Shown piece after piece: positions 57,128 to 64,000 of a DNA stretch of 64,000 nt. The DNA is from Sheuella sp. (lineage in GTDB: Bacteria > Pseudomonadota > Gammaproteobacteria > Burkholderiales > Burkholderiaceae_B). The notes beneath the pieces were generated by a model. The model did not search any database. It was not told the origin of the DNA and saw nothing but the letters and a program-made list of their open reading frames with translations. Within the stretch, counting starts at the first letter, position 1. Each line of letters starts with the position of its first letter. Made by a program: the position numbers and the translations under genes. Location: positions 1 to 64,000 of the forward strand of contig JAUSCY010000072.1 in NCBI GenBank assembly GCA_030650995.1. The letters run 5' to 3'.

Positions 57128-57143
57128 CAGTGAAGGATTGAAT

Positions 57144-58160
57144 ATGAATTTTACAAAACCCAGAGCATCCAGACTCGTGCTGCAATCATTGTTGGGATTG
57201 CTCGGTCTTTGTGCCGCGCAATCCTCATTCGCGCAAACAGCCTCTGCGAATAACGCCGCCGCCTATCCATCCAAGGCGATCAGACTGATCGTTCCTTTCG
57301 CACCCGGTGGTGTCACTGATACCAGCGGGCGAATCGTGGCGGAAGGTTTGTCCAGACGTCTGAATCAGCAAGTCATCATCGAAAACAAGCCTGGTGCCTC
57401 AGGAAATATCGGCGCTCAGTTAGTGTCCACGGCCTTACCGGATGGCTATACGTTATTGCTCGCACTCGATGGCACGCTGGTTATCAATCCACATGCTTAT
57501 GAAAAAGTAGGCTTTAACGCACTTAAAGATTTCGCACCGGTCGCCAAGCTTGGCGACTCGGTGATCATACTGGTTGCAAATCCGGGCCAGCCTTTTAAAA
57601 CACTGAAAGACATGGTGACTGCATCCAAAGCAACACCCCAGGGACTATCTTTCGGCACCTCCGGCAATGGGAGCATTACCCATATAGCAGGCGAATTACT
57701 GAAAGAAAAATCCGGAGCAAATTTAGTACACATTGCTTACAAAGGCGGTGGCCCTGCCGCTGCAGACGTGACGGCGGGTCACACACCTCTAGCATTCAGC
57801 TCTGCTTCATCGGTGAGCCAGTACATCCAGTCTGGCAAGCTGATCGCATTAGGCGTACCAAGCGCAAAAAGATCAATCGCTTTTCCTGACATTCCGACGT
57901 TTACTGAGTCAGGCGTGCCTGGTGTCGAACTCAATTCATGGGTGGGGATTCTTGCACCGACTGGCACGCCAGCACCGATCATTGACAAACTCAACAGGGA
58001 AATCAACGCGGTGCTCGCAGACCCAGCGGTCAAGGAAAGATTACTTGTCTCGGGCATCATCGCCGCGCAAGGCAGTCCTGCGGACTTTGAGAAGGAAATT
58101 CAAAAAGACTATGCGCTCTATGGCAATGTCATCAAGCAAGCCGGCATCAAGGTCAATTAG
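57144..58160 (+). CDS. Bug/TctC family substrate-binding protein
   Basis: YPSKAIRLIVPFAPGGVTDTSGR, VIIENKPGASGNIGAQLVSTALPDGYTLLLA, IAYKGGGPAAADVTAG. ATG at 57144 preferred over 57063. Confidence 0.93.
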   Translation: MNFTKPRASRLVLQSLLGLLGLCAAQSSFAQTASANNAAAYPSKAIRLIVPFAPGGVTDTSGRIVAEGLSRRLNQQVIIENKPGASGNIGAQLVSTALPDGYTLLLALDGTLVINPHAYEKVGFNALKDFAPVAKLGDSVIILVANPGQPFKTLKDMVTASKATPQGLSFGTSGNGSITHIAGELLKEKSGANLVHIAYKGGGPAAADVTAGHTPLAFSSASSVSQYIQSGKLIALGVPSAKRSIAFPDIPTFTESGVPGVELNSWVGILAPTGTPAPIIDKLNREINAVLADPAVKERLLVSGIIAAQGSPADFEKEIQKDYALYGNVIKQAGIKVN

Positions 58161-58174
58161 GATTCATCTCACAT

Positions 58175-58206
58175 AGAAAAAAGGGCCTGAAATCACTCAG
58201 GCCCTT
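58175..58206 (-). terminator. terminator hairpin between convergent genes, T-tract on minus strand
   Basis: AAGGGCCTGA-AATCAC-TCAGGCCCTT; preceded by AAAAAA on + strand (U-run for minus transcripts). Confidence 0.75.
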
Positions 58207-58230
58207 ATCTCATTAGTACCGCAATTTAAA

Positions 58231-59289
58231 TTAGCTTGCTTCGATTTTGATGTTGTTCTTCTTAATCACATCACTGAAAAGCAACGACGTCGCTTTCAGG
58301 TATCGCGCAAACTCTTCGCTTGGGCGATAGTCGTTTTCTACGGCGATTCGCATGAAAATCTCTGCAACATCTGGCGACTTCATCACAGTACCCATGGCCT
58401 GGCTTAACTGCGCCACAATTTCTTTGGGCGTACCTTTAGGTACCAAAACACCAAGCCATGCACCCAGATCAAATCCTGGTATGCCGGCAGCTGTCGCGAG
58501 AGGGGGAATGCCCGGCGTCACCACACTACCCTTTAAAAGCGAAACACCGTAAGCCTTGGCCCGGCCATCACGCACAAAAGGCATCGTCGCAGCTGCGGTC
58601 TCCAGGCAATACGTTACACGCCCAGTCACAACATCGGTCAAAGCGGGTGATGAACCTTTATAGGGAACATGCACGGCTTTCAATCCCAGTGCTGCGTTAA
58701 ACGACTCGGCGATCAGATGCGCAGTCGCTCCCGTGCCTGAGGAAGCAAACGTGTACTTGCCAGGATTATCTTTAATCAGCTTGACCAGCGCCGCAGCGTC
58801 TTTCGCAGGAAAATCTGGCGCGGTGACCAGGACATAAGGAGACAGGCCCATCATCGCTACAGGGATCAGATCTCGCTCAGGGTCATACGGTGTAGGCTGA
58901 AACAAAGGCAAGACCGTAACGGGGCCACTGGAGCCAGCCAGGATCGTATATCCGTCACCAGCCGCCTTGGCAGCCATATCGGTGCCGATCATGCCGCCTG
59001 CTCCAGCCTTATTCTCCACTACGATCGACTGGCCAAGTACGCGCGTCAACCCCATTGCGAGCGCACGCCCACCTAGATCCGTTGCCTGGCCTGGTGGCCA
59101 CGGCACAATCATTTTGATCGTTTTATTCGGGTAGGCACCCTGGGCTGCGGCATTGGCGGACAGTCCTAATCCCGACGTCAAAGCTAGTGCCGAAGCAGCG
59201 CCCAGCATTTTCCTGCGAGACGGATTGTGATCTGACGTGGATAATTGCGTTTCAGATTGCACAACTTCTACTTGTGGGTTTTTTTTCAT
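58231..59289 (-). CDS. Bug/TctC family substrate-binding protein (Tat-like leader)
   Basis: PSRRKMLGAASALALTSGLGLSANAAAQ leader; YPNKTIKMIVPWPPGQATDLGGR, IVVENKAGAGGMIGTDMAAKAAGDGYTILAG; AGGAG RBS upstream. Confidence 0.92.
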   Translation of the reverse strand: MKKNPQVEVVQSETQLSTSDHNPSRRKMLGAASALALTSGLGLSANAAAQGAYPNKTIKMIVPWPPGQATDLGGRALAMGLTRVLGQSIVVENKAGAGGMIGTDMAAKAAGDGYTILAGSSGPVTVLPLFQPTPYDPERDLIPVAMMGLSPYVLVTAPDFPAKDAAALVKLIKDNPGKYTFASSGTGATAHLIAESFNAALGLKAVHVPYKGSSPALTDVVTGRVTYCLETAAATMPFVRDGRAKAYGVSLLKGSVVTPGIPPLATAAGIPGFDLGAWLGVLVPKGTPKEIVAQLSQAMGTVMKSPDVAEIFMRIAVENDYRPSEEFARYLKATSLLFSDVIKKNNIKIEAS

Positions 59290-60871
59290 GAATATCTCCT
59301 GGTCTTATTCTTTATACGTGCTCGCCGAGCGCTTTGGCGATCGGCCTGCAGTCATGGATAGTCTGGATCAGGCGCTTAGCTTTAATCAGTTGAATAAATT
59401 TGCACATGCAGTTGCAGCAAAACTTATCGCACTAAGTATCCAGCCGGGTCAAGCGATTGCATCCCTGTTACCGAACTCCCTTGAAGCAGTCTGGACATCT
59501 TACGGTATTAGACTGTCTGGTGCAGCTGAAATTCCACTGAGCTGGGGGTATACCCTAGATGAAATACAGTGGTGTGAAACTCTGGCAAAGTTTGAATATA
59601 TCCTGACAACACGCTCGCGTGAGGCTGAGCTTCAGGCGATGGGGTTTCGCACACTCTGTGTAGAAGCGATGATCGCTATACACCATGCAAACACAATTCA
59701 GGATGTAGTAATCGATAGATTCCCTGCGGTGCGGGCGGAGCTGACTGGACGTATTCTTTTCACCTCAGGTACAACAGGCAAACCCAAGGGCGTTACCTAT
59801 ACGCACGGTGCCCGCTGGGCAGGTGAGCAACTGCTTAAAGCCACTCTTCCTTTTTTCCCCAAGCCGGGTGAAAAACTTCTCTTGATGACTCCCTTTGTTC
59901 ATGGCGCTTCGCTACTGACTTATGCCTGGTGCGACTATGGTGGGACGGTTGTCCTTCATCAGGGCGTGGATACAGACCGCATCTCACCGCTATTACAGCG
60001 TGGAGAAATCACAGCAATTTTTGCTCCTCCGACAGTACTGGCAAAAATCACTTCAGCATTTGAAGGTCAAATCTTCGATTCAATCCAGTGTGTGTTTACC
60101 GGCACCCAGCCTCTCACTGCCGCGCTTTATCAAAAGGCTAGCAAAATGTTTGGTCATAATATTCGCGTTACTTATGGAAAATCAGAATGCGTCAATCCAA
60201 TTACAGTACTGGACCCACAAGCCACGAGTGATTATTTTGCAGATCAGCGTAACGGTTCAGGCGCATGTGTCGGTTGGCCCGCTCCAGGAGTTGAAATAAA
60301 AATTGTTCAACATGAAACGACCGGACAAGTCATTTCCAGCACAGCGACTGAAGACGCAACGGACGGGGAAATTTACCTGCGTGCTTCACACATGTCAGCC
60401 GGGCTGATTGATCAAGATGGTTTCAGACCATATCTGCCTGATGGCTGGCACCAAACGGGAGACCTGGGACACTTTGACGAACAGGGGCGCCTGATACTGA
60501 CCGGACGGGTAGCAGATGTTATCAAGACTGGCGGCTATCGGGTCAACCCAGATGAAATAGAGGCCGTACTCGCGCACAATCCATATGCGGCGCAGATTTG
60601 CGTCACCTCGATTCCCTCGGACTACTGGGGAGAAATCATCATTGCTGTTGCAGAAAGCGCTGATGCGAGATGGCAAAATCATTGCCAGTCATTGTTGAGT
60701 ACTATGTCTCGTCACAAACAGCCGCGTCACTATTTGTCTGTGGACAGTTTGCCACGTAATCCACAAGGGAAAATCAGCAGAAAACAAGTTAGCAAAATGA
60801 TTCTCCAGAGGCATCAGTTGAAGGACGGCCCTTACCCCGAATTACTTGCTCTCGATCCGCAACCAGAATGA
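59288..60871 (+). CDS. AMP-dependent acyl-CoA synthetase/ligase
   Basis: LFTSGTTGKPKGVTYTHGAR, VTYGKSECVNPIT, YLPDGWHQTGDLGHFDEQGRLILTGRVADVIKTGGYRVNPDEIE, NPQGKISRKQV. ATG 59288 preferred over the ORF-track start at 59237. Confidence 0.94.
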   Translation: MNISWSYSLYVLAERFGDRPAVMDSLDQALSFNQLNKFAHAVAAKLIALSIQPGQAIASLLPNSLEAVWTSYGIRLSGAAEIPLSWGYTLDEIQWCETLAKFEYILTTRSREAELQAMGFRTLCVEAMIAIHHANTIQDVVIDRFPAVRAELTGRILFTSGTTGKPKGVTYTHGARWAGEQLLKATLPFFPKPGEKLLLMTPFVHGASLLTYAWCDYGGTVVLHQGVDTDRISPLLQRGEITAIFAPPTVLAKITSAFEGQIFDSIQCVFTGTQPLTAALYQKASKMFGHNIRVTYGKSECVNPITVLDPQATSDYFADQRNGSGACVGWPAPGVEIKIVQHETTGQVISSTATEDATDGEIYLRASHMSAGLIDQDGFRPYLPDGWHQTGDLGHFDEQGRLILTGRVADVIKTGGYRVNPDEIEAVLAHNPYAAQICVTSIPSDYWGEIIIAVAESADARWQNHCQSLLSTMSRHKQPRHYLSVDSLPRNPQGKISRKQVSKMILQRHQLKDGPYPELLALDPQPE

Positions 60872-60875
60872 ACCT

Positions 60876-62171
60876 ATGACCTCACATAAAAATAATAACG
60901 CAGCCTTTGAGACAACTTCTGTTAACAAGACACAACCAACTGGCGCAACAAGCGGGCTCATCGTAGTACGAATTTTTCTGGCGTTCGCCTCTGGATATTT
61001 TTTGTCTTATGCATTGCGCGCAGTCAATGCTGCATTAGCACCGGTTCTTGCCGAAGATCTCAAACTATCCGCAGGCGAACTAGGCTGGCTATCCTCTGCA
61101 TATTTTTTAGCTTTTGCAGCGATGCAAATACCAGTTGGCATCTGGCTTGATCGCTATGGTGCGCGTCGTACCGAATCAGCACTCCTGATTGTGGCCGCGA
61201 CGGGTGCGGCAATCGTAGGGGTGGGAGACTCTCTCTGGCTCAACTCACTTGGACGTATTCTGATTGGCGCGGGAGTCGCACCATGTCTGATGGCCTCTTA
61301 TGCATACTTTCGACGCTGCTTTCCGCCAGCGCAGCAGCCGCGGCTCGTCATGGGGATGTTACTGGTTGGTGCAGCAGGTGCTCTGGCAGCGACACAGCCA
61401 GCACTGGCCATGGCTAACTGGATAGGCTGGAGACAGATCTACTTCATGTCAGCAGCCCTGCTGGCTTTGAGTGCGCTGGCCGTATACTTTCTGACGACAG
61501 ACGCTGATCTTCAGTCACCCCAAGCGGGCGATCACACAGACAGCACTAACATCTGGAAGCTGACCACCCACCCCGTCATGTTAAGGATCGTACCAGTCTG
61601 CATATTTACGATTGGTGGATTTTCTGCGATGCAGACCTTATGGGCAGGACCCTGGCTCACCCAGACGTTAGGTATGAGTCCCGATCAAGCCAGCATGGTC
61701 TTGCTCTACCTGAACGCATCACTCATGGTGAGTTATCTTGTAATGGGAACTGCGAGCCCATGGTTATTGAAAACAGGCCTGAGCTTGGCTAAGCAGTCTC
61801 TTATCGCATTAATCTGGATACCACTTGTTTTTATCAGCATGATTGTCTGGCAAAGTCAGGCGTCATGGATATGCTGGCTTCTTTTTGCACCTGTTATTCC
61901 TGCAATGTTTTTGTTGCAAACACAAGCCGCCCTGGCCTTTCCCGGTAATGTGGCAGGCAGAATCCTGACCACATCCAACCTGATGATTTTTGTCGGAACC
62001 TTCCTCGTGCAATGGGCAATCGGACTGGCGGTTGATACCTTCAATAAACTCGGGATGACACACGCAGCAGCTTTAAAAATGGCCTTTATCAGTCTGGTCG
62101 TCTTGCAAATACTGAGTCTGATCTGGTTTGTGATGCGCGCGCCTGAACGCGCATCACAGGTCAAGCAGTAG
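60876..62171 (+). CDS. MFS transporter
   Basis: ~12 hydrophobic segments; GWLSSAYFLAFAAMQIPVGIWLDRYGARRTESALL; ATG 60876. Confidence 0.92.
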   Translation: MTSHKNNNAAFETTSVNKTQPTGATSGLIVVRIFLAFASGYFLSYALRAVNAALAPVLAEDLKLSAGELGWLSSAYFLAFAAMQIPVGIWLDRYGARRTESALLIVAATGAAIVGVGDSLWLNSLGRILIGAGVAPCLMASYAYFRRCFPPAQQPRLVMGMLLVGAAGALAATQPALAMANWIGWRQIYFMSAALLALSALAVYFLTTDADLQSPQAGDHTDSTNIWKLTTHPVMLRIVPVCIFTIGGFSAMQTLWAGPWLTQTLGMSPDQASMVLLYLNASLMVSYLVMGTASPWLLKTGLSLAKQSLIALIWIPLVFISMIVWQSQASWICWLLFAPVIPAMFLLQTQAALAFPGNVAGRILTTSNLMIFVGTFLVQWAIGLAVDTFNKLGMTHAAALKMAFISLVVLQILSLIWFVMRAPERASQVKQ

Positions 62172-62195
62172 TTTCCAAGCGCTTGTTTCTCAGCA

Positions 62196-63167
62196 CTAGT
62201 CTTTGTTCGCCATACCCAGACGCTCAATCGTCTTTTTCTCAGTATAAAAACTATCTTTTGCGTATTTTGTGTAATCAGCCGTATTCATGTAAATAACTGG
62301 CTGGTCATACTGTTTGAAAACCGCAAGTACCGCTGGATCATCGAGTGTTTTCTTGAAGGTATCGTGAATGACCTTTACAACTTTCGGATCCATTCCTTTG
62401 GGACCACAGACACCAAACGGTGAGTCCGAGACAGTTTCATAGCCAAGCTCATTGAGCGTTGGCACGTCAGGCCAGCGTGTCGTGCGCTTACTGCCATAGG
62501 TGGCAAGCAGCCTCAACTTGCCCGCATCGACCAATGGCCCCCATCCAGTCGAATCACTCATCGCCATGACATGCCCCCCCAGGACAGCCTGAAGATTGTG
62601 GGCACTGCCCTTGAAGGGGATCTGGGAAAGCTTGATTCCCGCGCGTTGTGCAAACTCCTCGACTGCAAGATGCGGGCTGGTACCGGTGCCGGGCGTGCCA
62701 TAAGTGAATGTATCGGGATTCGCTTTGGCGAAAGCAACAAGATCTTTGATATTTTTAATCGGTGAGTCAATCGGCACGACTAACCCGAACGTATAACCCG
62801 TCAGGCAGATAATCCAGGTAAAGTCCTTAAGTGTGTCGAACTGAACTTTTTGCATGTGTGGAATACGAAACACACCGACCGGGATTTGCGCCAGCGTATA
62901 ACCATCTGGTTTGGAGTTAATCAATTCAACCGCGCCAAGTGTGCCACCCGCACCAGGCTTATTCTCGACAATCACACTTTGTCTCATAATTTTTCCTGCG
63001 CTTTCGGCCAGTGCACGCATGACAACATCTGTCGATCCACCCGCAGGCCAGGGGCAAATAAGCTTGATAGTGCGAGTGGGAAAAGTCTGGGCACTCGCAT
63101 AACCTGGCAATAGTGATGTAGCAGCCAAGGCGGCTGTTGAAGCGAGAAAGTCACGGCGATCTGTCAT
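62196..63167 (-). CDS. Bug/TctC family substrate-binding protein
   Basis: TDRRDFLASTAALAATSLLPGYASA leader; FPTRTIKLICPWPAGGSTDVVMRALAE, VIVENKPGAGGTLGAVEL. Confidence 0.93.
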   Translation of the reverse strand: MTDRRDFLASTAALAATSLLPGYASAQTFPTRTIKLICPWPAGGSTDVVMRALAESAGKIMRQSVIVENKPGAGGTLGAVELINSKPDGYTLAQIPVGVFRIPHMQKVQFDTLKDFTWIICLTGYTFGLVVPIDSPIKNIKDLVAFAKANPDTFTYGTPGTGTSPHLAVEEFAQRAGIKLSQIPFKGSAHNLQAVLGGHVMAMSDSTGWGPLVDAGKLRLLATYGSKRTTRWPDVPTLNELGYETVSDSPFGVCGPKGMDPKVVKVIHDTFKKTLDDPAVLAVFKQYDQPVIYMNTADYTKYAKDSFYTEKKTIERLGMANKD

Positions 63168-63345
63168 TGTTGTCTCCTACCTTCTTTTATATGTTTATTA
63201 AACACATGGTAAATCCCGATTTACTCCTTGGCAAGCACAGACGTATTCTTTGGGCTGAGTAATTAAAGCAAGTAGTCGTTAAAGCGAGTGTTAAATATCC
63301 ATCCTCGCTCACAAAGAAAATAAAAGTGAGAATTACGTGAAAATA

Positions 63346-64000
63346 ATGAAAAAACTCTTTACTGGCTGCGCGCTGGTATTGCTTGCAGGCTCAGCGTTGG
63401 CACAGACACCAACCTATCCCTCAAAACCTATCCGCTGGATCGTTCCCTACACACCAGGCGGGTTCACTGACAATGTGACACGGTTGGTCACTGCAAGACT
63501 CCAGACATTGCTTGGTCAGACGATTGTGATTGAAAACAAGCCCGGGGCGAATTCAATTATTGGCGCCGACATGGTGGCCAAGGCTAATCCCGATGGATAT
63601 ACCATTCTGACTGTCATCACCGCCCATGCAGCCAATGCAACTTTGTATGAGGGACGTTTGCCTTTTGATCATTACAAATCACTTGCTCCAATTTCTCTGG
63701 TGGCGATCTCGCCTTTAATCCTGACCGTCAGTAAAGATTTTCCAGCCAAAAATGTAAGCGAACTCATTGCCTACGCCCGGGCAAACCCTGGCAAAGTGTC
63801 ATTCGGCTCTTCAGGGGTTGGCTCAGCCGCACACTTGACTTCAGAATTGCTCGCCCATACAGCGGGCATTCAAATGGTGCACATACCTTATAAAGGTACT
63901 GCACCCGCACTGGCGGATCTGATGGCAAACAATATCCAGATGCTTGTCGATGTGCCTAGCTCCATGATGCCTCACGTCAATAGCGGCAAGGTCAACGGTA
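63346..64000 (+). CDS. Bug/TctC family substrate-binding protein (3' end outside window)
   Basis: ATG 63346 (in-frame GTG at 63337): MKKLFTGCALVLLAGSALAQTPTYPSKPIRWIVPYTPGGFTDNVTRLVTARLQ...VIENKPGANSIIGADMVAKANPDGYTI...; no stop before window end, hence absent from ORF track. Confidence 0.92.
   Translation, partial: MKKLFTGCALVLLAGSALAQTPTYPSKPIRWIVPYTPGGFTDNVTRLVTARLQTLLGQTIVIENKPGANSIIGADMVAKANPDGYTILTVITAHAANATLYEGRLPFDHYKSLAPISLVAISPLILTVSKDFPAKNVSELIAYARANPGKVSFGSSGVGSAAHLTSELLAHTAGIQMVHIPYKGTAPALADLMANNIQMLVDVPSSMMPHVNSGKVNG

Noticed and set aside
1-64000. tRNA, rRNA, transposase, integrase or prophage content
   Set aside because: No cloverleaf-like segment or mobile-element protein recognised by eye. 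tRNAscan-SE, Infernal and ISfinder searches would be decisive but could not be run.

Overview
The window looks like a chromosomal segment of a betaproteobacterium, probably Burkholderiales/Alcaligenaceae. I infer this from protein style and from seven Bug/TctC-type tricarboxylate-transporter binding proteins. It is dense in catabolic and transport genes. No tRNA, rRNA, CRISPR array, transposase or prophage gene was recognised. Main blocks: (1) ~1-7600, LeuC/LeuD-like hydro-lyase + isocitrate-lyase/PEP-mutase-family lyase + Bug binding protein, divergent from a decayed SDR gene, a CitE-like lyase, a CaiB/BaiF CoA-transferase and a LigI-like amidohydrolase. This could be an alkyl-malate/maleate degradation locus. 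(2) ~7.6-13.1 kb, DAHP synthase, DNA polymerase IV, and a siroheme sulfite/nitrite reductase-SUMT-DUF934 group. (3) ~13.5-27.9 kb, a GntR-controlled cluster: alpha/beta hydrolase, isochorismatase-type amidase, PuuE-like deacetylase, Liv-type ABC transporter, amidase, ACMSD-like amidohydrolase, NicAB-like two-subunit molybdenum hydroxylase, CMD-family protein. It suggests an N-heteroaromatic or cyclic-amide catabolic pathway without a ring-cleaving dioxygenase, and is the best candidate for an undescribed system. (4) ~28-41.6 kb, SPINDLY/OGT-like TPR glycosyltransferase, ArfB, low-complexity secreted proteins, a cyanophycin-synthetase homologue with a degenerate Mur-ligase P-loop, prolyl aminopeptidase, malate synthase G. 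(5) ~41.7-64 kb, M20 peptidase / D-aminoacylase / Liv transporter with a LivM-LivG fusion, a leaderless NMT1-like protein, a three-subunit molybdenum hydroxylase operon ending in a MoaD/ThiS-like gene, an acyl-CoA synthetase, an MFS transporter and more Bug proteins. All family calls come from reading motifs in the translations; no database search was run.
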